NCBI RefSeq assembly: GCF_018500155.2
Contig: NZ_JAHBAK020000031.1
Span: 1-41,699 of the forward strand
Source: Polynucleobacter sp.
GTDB taxonomy: Bacteria; Pseudomonadota; Gammaproteobacteria; Burkholderiales; Burkholderiaceae
Reading direction: 5' to 3'
Length of the DNA stretch: 41,699 bases
Below, piece by piece: positions 1 through 10,711 of this stretch; the first letter of the stretch is position 1, and the number at the start of each line of letters is the position of its first letter. Both the position numbers and the translations under genes were made by a program. The notes beneath the pieces were generated by a model that worked only from the letters and a program-made list of their open reading frames with translations, made no database searches and was not told the origin of the DNA.

Positions 1-837
1 CACGCCCGGAACATCAATCATGGCAGCCGGATCAGCCATTTCTTGACGAGCAATACCATGCGCAATCTTCAAATCTTCTGCATCTATAGTTGGGGTACGC
101 AATGCCATCGCAATGTCATTGGTAATCTGATCGCCAGCAATCGGAATGACAGCGGTATGTCGAATCGAGCCTTGGCAATAGATGGCGATATCTGTTGTAC
201 CACCGCCAATATCAACTAACACAACGCCTAACTCTTTTTCATCTTCAGTTAACACCGCTAGACTAGATGCCAATGGCTGCAAGATGAGATCGTTTACTTC
301 TAAGCCACAGCGGCGCACACACTTCACAATATTTTGCGCTGCACTGACTGCCCCAGTAACAATGTGCACCTTCACTTCTAAACGCAAGCCACTCATACCA
401 ATAGGCTCACGCACATCTTCTTGTCCATCAATGATGAATTCTTGAACAAGAATATGTAGAATTTGCTGATCCGTTGGAATGTTGATTGCTTTTGCTGTTT
501 CAAGAACTCGCTCTACATCGCCAGCACTCACTTCCTTATCGCGAATAGCAACCATGCCACTAGAGTTGAAACTCACAATGTGATTACCGGCGATACCCGT
601 GAACACTTGAACGATCTGACGATCAGCCATGATCTCAGCCTCTTCCAAGGCCTTTTGAATGGATTGCACTGTTGCCTCAATATTGACCACAACACCCTTC
701 TTGAGTCCTTTTGAAGCAGTTTGACCTACGCCAACCACATTAAATTGACCATCTGGAGCCAATTCAGCAACTAAGGCAACCACCTTGGAAGTTCCAATAT
801 CCAAACCAACCAATAGATCTCGATTGTCTTTACTCAT
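1..837 (-). CDS. ftsA: Cell division protein FtsA (3' end cut off by window edge)
   Basis: FtsA is an actin-like ATPase that tethers FtsZ to the inner membrane and recruits later divisome proteins. The reading frame runs from the start at 837 off the left edge, so the C-terminal part, including the membrane-targeting helix, is not visible. The N-terminus reads MSKDNRDLLVGLDIGTSKV, which carries the phosphate-1 loop of the actin fold (DIGTSKV). A second phosphate-type motif, VVLVDIGGGTTDIAIY, lies near residue 200. The ATG at 837 is preferred over the in-frame ATG at 843 because AAGGA lies six bases before it, whereas it abuts the other. It follows ftsQ after 10 bp, the usual order, and ftsZ would be expected just outside the window. 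Confidence 0.95.
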   Translation of the reverse strand, partial: MSKDNRDLLVGLDIGTSKVVALVAELAPDGQFNVVGVGQTASKGLKKGVVVNIEATVQSIQKALEEAEIMADRQIVQVFTGIAGNHIVSFNSSGMVAIRDKEVSAGDVERVLETAKAINIPTDQQILHILVQEFIIDGQEDVREPIGMSGLRLEVKVHIVTGAVSAAQNIVKCVRRCGLEVNDLILQPLASSLAVLTEDEKELGVVLVDIGGGTTDIAIYCQGSIRHTAVIPIAGDQITNDIAMALRTPTIDAEDLKIAHGIARQEMADPAAMIDVPGV

Positions 838-847
838 TCCCATTCCT

Positions 848-1705
848 TCATTGCTTCAGATCGCTTTTCTTACTTTCAACATCATTCTTTTTCAGATTTG
901 CAGCTGCTAAATGCACTGCAAAACCATTTGCATACCGTAAATCCACCGCATCGATTCGATTGGCCCATTTTTCTTGCACTTGTGGCCAATATTTGAAAAG
1001 CCGAGCTACTCGCTCCTCAGTCAGCGTTTTGTCGGAATTCTCTTCATCACGCCCAAACTCCACTTTCATGCCATTGGAGAGTTTGATATGCCATGCATAC
1101 CGTTCAGTTAAAGCGAGACTAACGACATGAGCACCCCAAGGCTTAAACCAGTTATTCGCTTTTTCATATAGATTCATCACTTCCTTGCCTGAATCATCTG
1201 GGCCATGAAAATCAACCAAACGCACATCATCACCAACCTCTGATACGCGACCAGAAAAAATCTCACCGCGATCATTGATTAAGCTATGGCTGTCAGGCCC
1301 ACCCCATGTGCCAAAGGGCTTTTGCTCCTCAATGCTCACAATCAGGCCATTAGGCCAAACACGACGCACATTCGCATGACGAACCCAAGGCATGCTTTCA
1401 AAGCCTCGTTTAACGTCTTCTAGACGTACGCTGAAAAAATTTCCCTGCACGGTTTCTAAGACCTGTTGCTTCACAATCGATTTCTTGATGTGCTTTAAAG
1501 TTTGACCAGCTACAGGCTCCACTTGAATTTGCTTTAAAGCAAAAACCGGGCGTTGACTTAGCCACACTAAAACACCGATCACCAGCATCACGACAAAGCA
1601 CCGCATTAAAAAACGCGTGAGATTTTTCATCCGCTCTGGATGATTCCAGATTGGTGACATCAGCATAGAAAAAATTTCGCCAAAGCGATCCATGAAATTA
1701 CTCAT
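848..1705 (-). CDS. ftsQ: Cell division protein FtsQ
   Basis: FtsQ is a bitopic divisome protein that joins FtsB and FtsL and links early and late division proteins. The 285-residue product has a short cytoplasmic tail, one membrane segment at about residues 33-50 and a periplasmic POTRA-type region beginning near FALKQIQV. Further on, [21 protein letters not shown] is the typical end of the POTRA domain and start of the beta domain. The C-terminus is rich in lysine. Its start overlaps the ddlB stop as ATGA (1702-1705), which suggests translational coupling. Identification rests on domain layout and on position between ddlB and ftsA, as FtsQ is poorly conserved in sequence. Confidence 0.93.
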   Translation of the reverse strand: MSNFMDRFGEIFSMLMSPIWNHPERMKNLTRFLMRCFVVMLVIGVLVWLSQRPVFALKQIQVEPVAGQTLKHIKKSIVKQQVLETVQGNFFSVRLEDVKRGFESMPWVRHANVRRVWPNGLIVSIEEQKPFGTWGGPDSHSLINDRGEIFSGRVSEVGDDVRLVDFHGPDDSGKEVMNLYEKANNWFKPWGAHVVSLALTERYAWHIKLSNGMKVEFGRDEENSDKTLTEERVARLFKYWPQVQEKWANRIDAVDLRYANGFAVHLAAANLKKNDVESKKSDLKQ

Positions 1706-2709
1706 GAAATAGCGACCTCTTTTTCAGGTAATGTTTCACTCAGCAACCACAGCACTAAATCGGCATACTCCACTCCAGCAGCTTTTGCGGCCATTGGCAC
1801 GAGCGAGTGTGATGTCATGCCAGGCGAAGTATTCATCTCCAATAGGTACGGCTTACCAGTTCTTTGATCTAACATCACATCTGCGCGCCCCCAGGTACGG
1901 CAACCAAGAGCTTTATATGCGGCCAGCGCGAGATCCTGGACTTGCTGATTCACTTGTGGATCAAGACCGGTTGGACATAAATACTGCGTCTCATCCGAAA
2001 AATACTTATTGTGAAAGTCGTAATTTGCTTGTGGAGGAATAATTTTGATCACTGGCAGCGCTTCAGCACTGTCACCATAGCCCACCAATGGGCAAGTTAA
2101 TTCATCACCCACGATGCACGTTTCAGCAATCACTTTTTTATCAAGTCCAGCCGCAAGCTTATATGCAGCCGGCAACTCTTCAACAGACTTTACTTTTGTA
2201 AGACCCAACGAGGAACCCTCATGAGCAGGTTTGACAATGAGAGGCAAACCGAGATGCTGCACTACTGCATCCCAATCACTTTGCGCGGTCAACTCTTCAA
2301 ACTCTGGGGTTGACAGCCCATTACTAATCCAAACTTGCTTAGTAACAATTTTGTCAATTGATAACGCAGAGGCTAGTACACCACTACCGGTATAAGGCAA
2401 CTCCAGTAAATCTAATAAGCCTTGAATGGTGCCGTCCTCACCGTAACGACCATGTAATGAAATAAAGACGCGATCGAATTTTTCAGAAACCAATTCGGTT
2501 GGATTACGTACACCAGGATCAAAAGGATGGGCATCTACCCCTTTTGATAAAAGGGCTTGTAATACTCCATTACCAGACATTAAGGATATTTCACGCTCAC
2601 CTGAACGGCCGCCCATCAACACACCGACACGTCCGAAAGCTTTCACGTCAAGATTTGCTAGGCGGAGTTTCACACGCTCCCCCCAATTATCAAATCGATG
2701 CTTAGACAT
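1702..2709 (-). CDS. ddlB: D-alanine--D-alanine ligase
   Basis: This ATP-grasp enzyme joins two D-alanines to make the dipeptide that MurF adds to the peptidoglycan precursor. Clear family motifs are [17 protein letters not shown] near the N-terminus, [20 protein letters not shown] with the following TGSG loop, [11 protein letters not shown] in the ATP-binding region, and [16 protein letters not shown] near the C-terminus, which carries the magnesium and substrate ligands. The start at 2709 ([10 protein letters not shown]) is chosen because it gives an 8 bp overlap with the murC stop and a product of 335 residues. An upstream in-frame start at 2757 would run far into murC. The roughly 20-residue N-terminal extension relative to E. 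coli DdlB is common among relatives. Confidence 0.95.
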   Translation of the reverse strand: MSKHRFDNWGERVKLRLANLDVKAFGRVGVLMGGRSGEREISLMSGNGVLQALLSKGVDAHPFDPGVRNPTELVSEKFDRVFISLHGRYGEDGTIQGLLDLLELPYTGSGVLASALSIDKIVTKQVWISNGLSTPEFEELTAQSDWDAVVQHLGLPLIVKPAHEGSSLGLTKVKSVEELPAAYKLAAGLDKKVIAETCIVGDELTCPLVGYGDSAEALPVIKIIPPQANYDFHNKYFSDETQYLCPTGLDPQVNQQVQDLALAAYKALGCRTWGRADVMLDQRTGKPYLLEMNTSPGMTSHSLVPMAAKAAGVEYADLVLWLLSETLPEKEVAIS

Positions 2710-4138
2710 GTTTAGCCTCCGACAAAGTGTGTGGCAAGGCAGAAATTGAACCAGCACCCATTGTTATCAATACATCGCCATCTTTTAAGACTTGACTTAA
2801 CTTCTCAGTCATTTCGTTCACATTGGCAGCAAATGCCACAGCAGTAACATCGAGTGATGCTTTCGATTTTTTGTCTTCGGCGACAGCTGCTTTCATAAGA
2901 CTCTTACCATCAGCCCCAGGAATCTTTGCTTCCCCAGCCGGATACACATCAGTAAGCACCAATGCATCAAAATTTCGTAGTACATGTACAAATTCACCGA
3001 AACAATCGCGCGTTCTGGTGTAGCGGTGGGGCTGAAACGCTAATACCAGGCGACGCCCTGGAAATGCGCCTCGAGCTGCAGCCAAGGTAGCAGCCATTTC
3101 AACAGGATGATGACCATAATCATCAATCAAAGTGAAAGCTCCACCTGCAGCAAGAGGGATTTCTCCATAACGCTGAAAGCGACGACCAACGCCACTAAAT
3201 TCAGCAAGCGCTTTAACAATCGCATCATCACCCACGCCCAATTCAGTAGCAATTCCAATGGCAGCAAGTGCATTTCGAACATTATGTAAGCCAGGCAAAT
3301 TTAAGGTGATGTTTAGGGGGCCTGGTTTATTGCCATGACGACGAACAGTGCGACGTTCGACCGTAAAGTGCATACGCGTTCCATCGGCGCGGACATTACT
3401 TGCGCGAATGTCTGCATCTTCAGAAAGTCCATAACGCAGCACTGGCTGAGAGACAAATGGAATGATGTCTCGTACATTGACATCATCAATACATAACACT
3501 GCAACGCCATAGAAAGGCATACGCTGAATAAACTGTACAAATGCCTGCTTCAATCTGGCCATATCGTGCTGATATGTATCCATATGATCAGCATCAATAT
3601 TGGTCACCACTTCCATAGCAGGAAAGAGCTGCAAGAAAGAAGCATCTGATTCATCTGCTTCCACCACAATAAAGTCACCTTGACCCAAGCGTGCATTTGC
3701 GCCAGCAGAATTTAATTTTCCGCCGATGACAAAGGTGGGATCCAACCCCCCTTCAGCCAAAACAGATGCCACCAAACTCGTTGTTGTAGTTTTGCCATGG
3801 GTGCCTGCAATCGCGATACCTTGCTTTAATCGCATCAACTCACCCAACATCACTGCGCGTTGAATGACTGGAATTTTTGCTGCTCGAGCAGCAAGCACCT
3901 CTGGATTATTGCCTGCTACTGCTGTCGATATCACCACCGCTTCAGCAGTCCCAATATTTTTGGAATCATGACCAATATGAATGGTTGCGCCCAGTTCTCT
4001 TAACCGTGAGGTAGAAATGCTCTCCGCCAAGTCAGAACCTGAAACTTGGTACCCGAGGTTTAACAAAACCTCGGCAATCCCACTCATACCAGCACCGCCG
4101 ATACCAACAAAATGAATTTGCTGAACAATATGCTTCAT
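2702..4138 (-). CDS. murC: UDP-N-acetylmuramate--L-alanine ligase
   Basis: MurC adds L-alanine to UDP-MurNAc, the first amino acid of the stem peptide, in the cytoplasm. The 478-residue product opens with [20 protein letters not shown], the Rossmann-like UDP-binding domain with the MurC-specific GIGGAGMSG. The ATP loop GTHGKTTTT lies at about residues 112-120, and EADESDASF and DDYGHHP follow. The DDYGHHPVE segment is diagnostic of MurC and Mpl. Its length is standard, and its place directly after murG favours MurC over Mpl. The start at 4138 overlaps the murG stop as ATGA. The longer frame from 4165 (extra nine residues MRRLRGSGD) lies inside murG and is not supported. Confidence 0.96.
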   Translation of the reverse strand: MKHIVQQIHFVGIGGAGMSGIAEVLLNLGYQVSGSDLAESISTSRLRELGATIHIGHDSKNIGTAEAVVISTAVAGNNPEVLAARAAKIPVIQRAVMLGELMRLKQGIAIAGTHGKTTTTSLVASVLAEGGLDPTFVIGGKLNSAGANARLGQGDFIVVEADESDASFLQLFPAMEVVTNIDADHMDTYQHDMARLKQAFVQFIQRMPFYGVAVLCIDDVNVRDIIPFVSQPVLRYGLSEDADIRASNVRADGTRMHFTVERRTVRRHGNKPGPLNITLNLPGLHNVRNALAAIGIATELGVGDDAIVKALAEFSGVGRRFQRYGEIPLAAGGAFTLIDDYGHHPVEMAATLAAARGAFPGRRLVLAFQPHRYTRTRDCFGEFVHVLRNFDALVLTDVYPAGEAKIPGADGKSLMKAAVAEDKKSKASLDVTAVAFAANVNEMTEKLSQVLKDGDVLITMGAGSISALPHTLSEAKHV

Positions 4139-5208
4139 ATCCCCACTCCCGCGCAATCTGCGCAAACCTCTGCCACCCGTTGAGTAGCATGTGGCTTAGC
4201 CAATGCATGCGCTCTGATAGCCATATCTTTTAGGTCACTCCGATTGAAGTTCTGAATCAGCGAAGCTAGATCTTGAGGATTTAGATATTGCTGAGGCAAC
4301 AATATTGCCCCATTAGCATCTGCTAAAAATTTTGCATTTGCTGTTTGATGGTCATCAATAGCATGCGGAAATGGAATGAGGCAAGACGCAACTCCACATG
4401 CCGCCAACTCAGAGACAGTCATTGCACCAGATCGACAAATTACTAAATCCGCTTGGGCATAAGCAGCTGGCATATCGTCTATAAATGGACGTATATCGGC
4501 CTCAACACCAAGATCCCGATAACGTTTTTGCAAGTCAAGTAAATGTTTATCACCTGCTTGATGAACAACTTTAGGACGCATTTCTTTTGCAATCAAAGCC
4601 AATGCCGCAGGAATATTTTCATTTAAAGCTACAGCACCTAAACTACCGCCAACAACCAATAAAGACAGAGGCCCTTGACGCTGCTCATAGCGAAGTTCTG
4701 GCTTCTCTATATGATCAAACTCTTCACGGATAGGATTACCGACCCACTCCGCATTTGCCATTGTGTTGGGGAATCCTGTGAGGATACGCATTGCAATTTT
4801 TGCTAAAGCTCGATTTGCGCTACCCGCTACTGAATTTGATTCATGCAGAACCAAAGGACGTTTCAAGAGCTTAGTCACCAATCCCCCAGGGAAAGTGATG
4901 TATCCACCCATGCCTAAAACCACACTAGGCTTTAAGCGACGCATGATTCTCCAGCTTTGAAAGCATGCACGTAGCAAATTGACAGGAAGCAACAATTTGG
5001 CTTTAAAACCTTTGCCACGCAAACCACCAAAATCTACCGACTCAAAAGGAAAATCGCAGGACTTCACTAAGCGATATTCCATACCACTTTGGTTTCCTAG
5101 CCATGCAACATTCCAACCGCAAATACGCAAATATTCTGCGACCGCTAGGCCTGGGAAAATATGACCGCCCGTGCCTCCAGCCATCACCAATATGGATGGT
5201 TTAGTCAT
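4135..5208 (-). CDS. murG: UDP-GlcNAc:lipid I N-acetylglucosamine transferase MurG
   Basis: MurG adds GlcNAc to lipid I to make lipid II on the cytoplasmic face of the membrane. It is a GT-B fold glycosyltransferase of 357 residues. The N-terminal glycine-rich loop [12 protein letters not shown] is at residues 11-22. [15 protein letters not shown] forms the conserved segment of the N-domain. The second glycine-rich loop [12 protein letters not shown] marks the C-domain, and [15 protein letters not shown] is the UDP-GlcNAc binding signature. It is joined by 4 bp ATGA overlaps to ftsW upstream and murC downstream, so the three are probably translated in a coupled fashion. Confidence 0.96.
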   Translation of the reverse strand: MTKPSILVMAGGTGGHIFPGLAVAEYLRICGWNVAWLGNQSGMEYRLVKSCDFPFESVDFGGLRGKGFKAKLLLPVNLLRACFQSWRIMRRLKPSVVLGMGGYITFPGGLVTKLLKRPLVLHESNSVAGSANRALAKIAMRILTGFPNTMANAEWVGNPIREEFDHIEKPELRYEQRQGPLSLLVVGGSLGAVALNENIPAALALIAKEMRPKVVHQAGDKHLLDLQKRYRDLGVEADIRPFIDDMPAAYAQADLVICRSGAMTVSELAACGVASCLIPFPHAIDDHQTANAKFLADANGAILLPQQYLNPQDLASLIQNFNRSDLKDMAIRAHALAKPHATQRVAEVCADCAGVGI

Positions 5209-6476
5209 AGCTTTCCTCCGCGCATCAAAATACGATTCTCGTAATCAATGCGTAGCAACATTGCAATAGCTACTACATTCATCAGAATGCCAGAGCCACC
5301 ATAACTTACTAAAGGCAAAGTCAAACCTTTCGTAGGCAATAAACCTAAATTCACACCCATATTGATAAAGGCTTGCCAACCAATCCAGATTGCCACCCCT
5401 TTCGCAGCCAAGCCCGCAAAACTCCGATCCAATTGCAAGGCAGTACGGCCGATCATGAATGCGCGTCGCACAATCCAATAGAACAAGAAGATCATCACAA
5501 CGACGCCCACAAAACCGAGCTCTTCACCAATAACCGCCATGATGAAATCAGTATGCGCTTCGGGTAGATAATGCAACTTTTCAACACTACCCCCAAGACC
5601 CGTGCCAAACCATTCACCGCGTCCAAATGCCATGAGCGAATGAGTTAATTGATAACCTTTATTTGCAGCATTCTCTGCTTGCCATGGGTCCATAAACGCT
5701 AACATCCGACCACGGCGAAATGGTGAGAGCGCAATCATTGCAGCACCGCTAAGCATTCCAACCACAATCAAGCCACCAAACAGTTTGGCATTGATGCCGC
5801 CTAAAAATAAAATACCAAACGCAATTAACGCCACCACCACAAATGCGCCCATATCAGGCTCTTTCATCAAGAGACCACCTACCAATGCAACTGCAATACC
5901 CATAGGTAGCATGCCCTTGGAGAAAGAATGCAAGTACTCTTGTCGTTGCACGGTATAACTTGCAGCAAAAATAACAGCGGCAAATTTCATCAGCTCTGAC
6001 GGTTGAAAATTCATTACCCCCAATGGAATCCATCGTCTTGCTCCATTAACTCCCTTGCCGATTCCAGGAATTAACACTAAGACAAGCAATAAAACCGTAA
6101 AGCCAAAAATAACGGGCGAATATCGATCCCACACTTTAGTTGGAATCTTGAAAGCCCAAATGCCCACAACAATGGCAATAACCAAAGAAATTAGATGTCG
6201 AATCAAAAAGTAGTTGCTGCTGTAGTTTGCGTACTTAGGGCCATCTGCCAGAGTGATAGAGGCGGAGTAGACCATCACCAATCCGATGAGCATGAGCGAG
6301 AGGACAGCCCAAACTAGTAGTTGGTCATATTCCATCATGCGCGAACGCGTTTGTTCGACGCCGGATACTGCATCGCGTAAACCCGTGCGGAAGTTGACAA
6401 TGCCGCCTCTAGAAAAATTCCAGAATCGATCCAATCCTAAGCGATTTTCTGAATTTGACTTGTCGTTTAAGTTCAC
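5205..6476 (-). CDS. ftsW: SEDS-family septal peptidoglycan glycosyltransferase FtsW
   Basis: FtsW is the polytopic SEDS polymerase that works with FtsI to build septal peptidoglycan from lipid II. The 423-residue product has a cytoplasmic N-terminal stretch of about 50 residues followed by around ten hydrophobic segments. SEDS landmarks include GKGVNGARRWIPLG, QPSELMKFA, the LPEAHTDFI segment with the functionally important acidic residue, EELGFVG, and LPLVSYGGSGILMN near the C-terminus. The murD-ftsW-murG context distinguishes it from RodA. Both ends overlap neighbours by 4 bp. Confidence 0.96.
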   Translation of the reverse strand: MNLNDKSNSENRLGLDRFWNFSRGGIVNFRTGLRDAVSGVEQTRSRMMEYDQLLVWAVLSLMLIGLVMVYSASITLADGPKYANYSSNYFLIRHLISLVIAIVVGIWAFKIPTKVWDRYSPVIFGFTVLLLVLVLIPGIGKGVNGARRWIPLGVMNFQPSELMKFAAVIFAASYTVQRQEYLHSFSKGMLPMGIAVALVGGLLMKEPDMGAFVVVALIAFGILFLGGINAKLFGGLIVVGMLSGAAMIALSPFRRGRMLAFMDPWQAENAANKGYQLTHSLMAFGRGEWFGTGLGGSVEKLHYLPEAHTDFIMAVIGEELGFVGVVVMIFLFYWIVRRAFMIGRTALQLDRSFAGLAAKGVAIWIGWQAFINMGVNLGLLPTKGLTLPLVSYGGSGILMNVVAIAMLLRIDYENRILMRGGKL

Positions 6477-8095
6477 GCTTGAACCCCTTCAAAACGCATA
6501 CCCAACTCTTCAACCTCTGAAATAAATACTTGTGCGCGCTCTTTATAATCACGGAATTGATCCAAACTTGCACACGCTGGGGACAACAAAACTAAATCTC
6601 CGGAGACGGCCTGATCCGCCGCAGCTCTTACCGCTACAGATAAATCACCACAATTCTGACAAGCAATGTCATCACCAATTGCTGCAGCAATCTTTGTGCC
6701 ATCTTTTCCTATGAGGAAAATTCCTTTAACAAAACGAAGAGCGGGTTCACGCAAAGGGCTAAAGTCTTGGCCTTTACCATCTCCACCAGCAATAAGCCAG
6801 ATTCGTTTGCCAGCCTCATTACTGCCTAAGCCATTCAGAGCAGCGACCGTTGCTCCAACATTAGTACCTTTACTATCATCCACATATTCCACATCGTTCA
6901 CTACTGCGATACTTTGCACGCGATGAGGTTCGCCATGATAGTCGCGTAAGCCATGCAGTAAAACGTTCAGAGGTAAATTGGCAGCACGAGCTAATGCAAG
7001 CGCAGCTAAGGCATTTAAGGCGTTATGACGCCCACGAATGCGGAGTGCATCAGCTGGAATCAATCGCTTTAAGCGCAAAGGCTCATCTTCTTCACTGATA
7101 GCGGACTTCCGTCGACGCTTAGGCTTAGGCTCAAGATCTTCGTCTACTTCAGCCCAAACCAACCAATCAATACCACCGGCGCGTAAATCATGCTCAATAC
7201 CAAATGCGCCTTGCTCATCGGGACGATTGGAGCCAAAAGTAACAATCGATTTCTCTAATTTTTGCTCTTGAGAAAGCAAACCCATTACTGTTGGATCATC
7301 GCGATTCAAAATACAAACAGTATCTTCTCCGAATATTTTGGACTTTGCTTGCGCATAGGCAGCCATATCACCATGCCAATCGAGATGATCTTGCGTGATA
7401 TTGAGAACGGTTGCCGCAGTAGCATTAAGAGAATAAGTAAATACCAACTGAAAGCTGGAAAGTTCCAATACCCATACATCTGGCATATCCTCTAGTTGAT
7501 CTGCTCCATCTAAACAAGTCATCAACTTTTCGAGTGCCGCAGGACTAATATTGCCTGCAACAGCTACTTTTTTTCCAGCCCTCTCGCATAACTGTCCAGT
7601 TAATGCAGTCGTAGTGGTTTTTCCATTGGTACCCGTTACAGCTAGCACTACCGATGCATAACTTGACTGTCTTGTGTGAGCCATGCGGGACATTGCCGCA
7701 ATAGCACGAGCAAAAAATTCAATCTCACTCCATACATCCACTCTTGCTTTGCGCGCCTTCACCAAGAAGGATTCTGTTGGCTCTTGAAGTGGAGATAATC
7801 CGGGGCTAATACCGATCACATCAATATCCAATAACAAATCATCGTGTATTGGCCCAAAGTGTGTGTCTGTTAGCCCTGCAAATTCCAGTTCTGCCAACCA
7901 CGCTAATTGACGTTCAGAAAAATTCGCGCGCTCGCGTGTGTCGACTAGTCTTACAGTTGCGCCATTACGCAGGCACCACTTAGCCATTGCAACACCTGAC
8001 TCGCCCAAACCCAAAATCAGATAACGCTCTGGAGCTTGATACTGAACATCAGCAACTGAAGCGGGATTGGCAAAGGTATTTTCTAAGATCAACAT
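6473..8095 (-). CDS. murD: UDP-N-acetylmuramoylalanine--D-glutamate ligase with charged insertion
   Basis: MurD adds D-glutamate to UDP-MurNAc-L-alanine. The ATP loop GTNGKTTTT is at residues 155-163, LNITQDHLDWH at about 231-241, and GRHNALNALAALA and DDSKGTNVGAT further on. At 540 residues it is about 100 longer than E. coli MurD. Much of the excess is a lysine- and arginine-rich then acidic segment at about residues 316-345 (codons 7061-7150), just before the GRHN motif, plus an insert before the ATP loop (about 136-148). I recall similar insertions in other Burkholderiales MurD proteins, so I regard it as a lineage trait and not an assembly error. The start (MLILENTFAN) lies 13 bp after the mraY stop. 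Confidence 0.95.
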   Translation of the reverse strand: MLILENTFANPASVADVQYQAPERYLILGLGESGVAMAKWCLRNGATVRLVDTRERANFSERQLAWLAELEFAGLTDTHFGPIHDDLLLDIDVIGISPGLSPLQEPTESFLVKARKARVDVWSEIEFFARAIAAMSRMAHTRQSSYASVVLAVTGTNGKTTTTALTGQLCERAGKKVAVAGNISPAALEKLMTCLDGADQLEDMPDVWVLELSSFQLVFTYSLNATAATVLNITQDHLDWHGDMAAYAQAKSKIFGEDTVCILNRDDPTVMGLLSQEQKLEKSIVTFGSNRPDEQGAFGIEHDLRAGGIDWLVWAEVDEDLEPKPKRRRKSAISEEDEPLRLKRLIPADALRIRGRHNALNALAALALARAANLPLNVLLHGLRDYHGEPHRVQSIAVVNDVEYVDDSKGTNVGATVAALNGLGSNEAGKRIWLIAGGDGKGQDFSPLREPALRFVKGIFLIGKDGTKIAAAIGDDIACQNCGDLSVAVRAAADQAVSGDLVLLSPACASLDQFRDYKERAQVFISEVEELGMRFEGVQA

Positions 8096-8108
8096 ATTTA
8101 CTTTTGGC

Positions 8109-9278
8109 TCACCGTAATTTCAAGCTAGATAAACCAATTAATACTAAAAGGATGGTGATGATCCAGAAACGAACAACCACTTGGGTTTCTTTCCAACCAC
8201 CTAATTCAAAGTGATGATGCAAGGGTGCCATCCGAAAAATGCGTCGACCTTCACCAAAATGCTTTTTTGTCACCTTGAACCAAAATACTTGCAACATCAC
8301 TGATACGGTTTCAGCAACAAAAATCCCGCCCATCACAAAGAGAACAATCTCTTGGCGAACAATCACTGCGATCGTTCCAAGCGCACCACCCAAAGCGAGA
8401 GCGCCTACATCGCCCATAAATACCTGCGCGGGATGTGTGTTGTACCAAAGAAAGGCAAGACCAGCGCCACCCATAGCGCCACAAAAAATCATTAATTCAC
8501 CAGCGCCAGGAATGTATGGAAAGAGAAGATATTTAGCGTAGATCGCATTACCCATTACATAAGCAAATGCGCCTAAAGCTGCACCAACCAAAATCACCGG
8601 CATGATGACCAATCCATCTAAGCCATCAGTCAAATTGACAGCATTGCTACTTCCGACAATGACTAAATAACTCAAGATAATGAAGCCCATCATGCCCAAT
8701 GGATAGCTCACTTCCTTCATAAATGGAATGAGTAAGTTAGTTTTTGCCGGCAAATCAAGTGCAAAGCCACTCTTCAGCCATTCATAGAACAGTTGCAAGA
8801 CCTTTAAGTTATTCACCTCGGATACTGAGAATGCTAAGTAAATCGCTGCGAATAAACCAATTAAGGTTTGCCAAAAGAACTTTTCTCTAGATGCCATCCC
8901 TTTTGGATCCTTACGCGCCACTTTGCGGTAGTCATCTACCCACCCCACAGCACCAAACCCAAAGGTCACGATCATCACAATCCAAATAAAACGATTACTG
9001 AGATCTGCCCAAAGCATGCAAGAGACAAAAATGCCGATCAGAATTAATACACCACCCATTGTTGGTGTACCTGATTTCACTAAATGGGTTTGTGGGCCAT
9101 CTGTACGTACGGCTTGCCCCATCTTTAGGGCAGTCAGCTTACGAATGACCCAAGGTCCTGCTGCCAAGCCAATCAATAGCGCTGTGACAGTAGCCATCAC
9201 CGCTCTAAAAGTGATGTAATTAAATACCCGCAAAAAACCGAAATCATCTTGCAGCCATTGGGACAAAATTAAGAGCAT
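8109..9278 (-). CDS. mraY: Phospho-N-acetylmuramoyl-pentapeptide transferase
   Basis: MraY transfers phospho-MurNAc-pentapeptide to undecaprenyl phosphate to form lipid I, the first membrane step of peptidoglycan synthesis. The 389-residue product is polytopic with about ten membrane helices. Family motifs are TPTMGG (about 71-76), the aspartate pair VDDYRK (DD at 115-116), [22 protein letters not shown], and the histidine-rich MAPLHHHFE near the C-terminus. The N-terminus [21 protein letters not shown] matches the usual MraY start. It overlaps the upstream murF by 10 bp and is followed by murD after 13 bp. Confidence 0.97.
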   Translation of the reverse strand: MLLILSQWLQDDFGFLRVFNYITFRAVMATVTALLIGLAAGPWVIRKLTALKMGQAVRTDGPQTHLVKSGTPTMGGVLILIGIFVSCMLWADLSNRFIWIVMIVTFGFGAVGWVDDYRKVARKDPKGMASREKFFWQTLIGLFAAIYLAFSVSEVNNLKVLQLFYEWLKSGFALDLPAKTNLLIPFMKEVSYPLGMMGFIILSYLVIVGSSNAVNLTDGLDGLVIMPVILVGAALGAFAYVMGNAIYAKYLLFPYIPGAGELMIFCGAMGGAGLAFLWYNTHPAQVFMGDVGALALGGALGTIAVIVRQEIVLFVMGGIFVAETVSVMLQVFWFKVTKKHFGEGRRIFRMAPLHHHFELGGWKETQVVVRFWIITILLVLIGLSSLKLR

Positions 9279-10711
9279 GTTTTAGCCTCCTCTAACAAGG
9301 CTTGCACTACACGCTCCATACGCATAAATCGTGAACCCTTCACCAATATTGTTAATTGCGTTTTACTATCAGCATTCTTTGCATGTATTTCAGCGCTAAG
9401 ATGTTTAATTAAGGCATCTATATCTTTGTAATACAGCGCCTGAGCACTTGCATTACCTTTTGCAACTTGATCGAATCCTTCAATTGCAAACTGACATAAA
9501 TCGCCAAGTGCAAAAAGCTTTGTAATACCTTGTTGAGCTGCATAAGCTCCAACTTCTTGATGAAATTCAGGGCCTTGGTTACCTACCTCGCCCATATCAC
9601 CCAGAATCAACCAAGCTTGAGTTCCTGATTTCTTTAAGGCATCAATAGCAGCTCGAACAGAATCCGGATTAGCGTTGTAGCTGTCATCAATTAATGTGTA
9701 GTTAGCATTAATTTGTCTAACTTGCATACGTCCATTGACTGGCGCAAACAGTTCGAGTCCCTGCTGTATCTTTTCAAAGGGAATTCCTGCGGCAATAGCC
9801 ACTGCACTTGCTGCTAAGGCATTACGTGCATTATGGTCGCCCAGAGTATTGAGACGTACTTGTATTGCCTGATTTTTGGTAATGACCTCTAATAGACCAT
9901 TACTTAATAACCGTCCTGTAACAAATGCCTCTGAATTTGCTTGGGTAGTCAGCAATTCAAAATCAATGACTTTTCTTTTTCCAGCTGCTTCAAGCCATAC
10001 AGAAGTGAACTCGGAGTCTGCTGGAAATACTGCAATGCCATTCTCAGGCAAGGATCGAATGACATCTGCATGCTCTTGCGCCACTGCAGCAACAGTTGCC
10101 ATAAATTCTTGATGTTCACGTTGCGCATTATTGATTAAAGCAATATTCGCTTGTGCAATAGCTGCCAACTGTGCGGTTTCACCAGGATGATTCATTCCCA
10201 GCTCTATTACTGCAAGAGAATCAGTTGAGCGTAACTTTAATAATGTCAACGGCAGTCCAATCTCATTATTTAGATTGCCCTTGGTTACTAGTGTTTTTTC
10301 CTCGCCAACAGTCGCTTTAAAAATTGAAGCGATCATTTCTTTAACAGTAGTCTTGCCATTGCTTCCAGTTACTAAAGCTAGAGGAATGTCATGATTAGCG
10401 CGCCATGCTTTAGCCAAATCACCTAAACCAACGCGCGTGTCACTTACGCAAATCGCAGGTAAGCTCACCGGGCATTTTTCTACGCTACTGATCATCGCCG
10501 CACTCGCACCATGACTCACAACTTCATTTAAAAAGTCATGCGCATCAAAACGCTCACCAGACAAGGCTACAAATAATTCACCATGATCTATTTGTCGGCT
10601 ATCGGTTCCTACCCTGGCAAGCAAAATGGAGTTGGCTGCTTCTGGCGTCGCATTTAATAAGCCACTTCCGGGCAACATTGCATGTGCTTGAGCAAGAGTC
10701 ATCATTGACAT
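9269..10711 (-). CDS. murF: UDP-MurNAc-tripeptide--D-alanyl-D-alanine ligase
   Basis: MurF adds the D-Ala-D-Ala dipeptide made by Ddl, completing the UDP-MurNAc-pentapeptide. The product has 480 residues. It shows the three-domain Mur ligase layout: an N-terminal substrate domain with [15 protein letters not shown], the ATP loop [11 protein letters not shown] at about residues 116-126, and [13 protein letters not shown] and [14 protein letters not shown] as MurF-specific segments. The start codon shares one base with the murE stop (TAATG at 10709-10713), so re-initiation after murE is likely. Two further methionines at positions 3 and 4 leave a small uncertainty in the exact start. Confidence 0.96.
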   Translation of the reverse strand: MSMMTLAQAHAMLPGSGLLNATPEAANSILLARVGTDSRQIDHGELFVALSGERFDAHDFLNEVVSHGASAAMISSVEKCPVSLPAICVSDTRVGLGDLAKAWRANHDIPLALVTGSNGKTTVKEMIASIFKATVGEEKTLVTKGNLNNEIGLPLTLLKLRSTDSLAVIELGMNHPGETAQLAAIAQANIALINNAQREHQEFMATVAAVAQEHADVIRSLPENGIAVFPADSEFTSVWLEAAGKRKVIDFELLTTQANSEAFVTGRLLSNGLLEVITKNQAIQVRLNTLGDHNARNALAASAVAIAAGIPFEKIQQGLELFAPVNGRMQVRQINANYTLIDDSYNANPDSVRAAIDALKKSGTQAWLILGDMGEVGNQGPEFHQEVGAYAAQQGITKLFALGDLCQFAIEGFDQVAKGNASAQALYYKDIDALIKHLSAEIHAKNADSKTQLTILVKGSRFMRMERVVQALLEEAKTCS

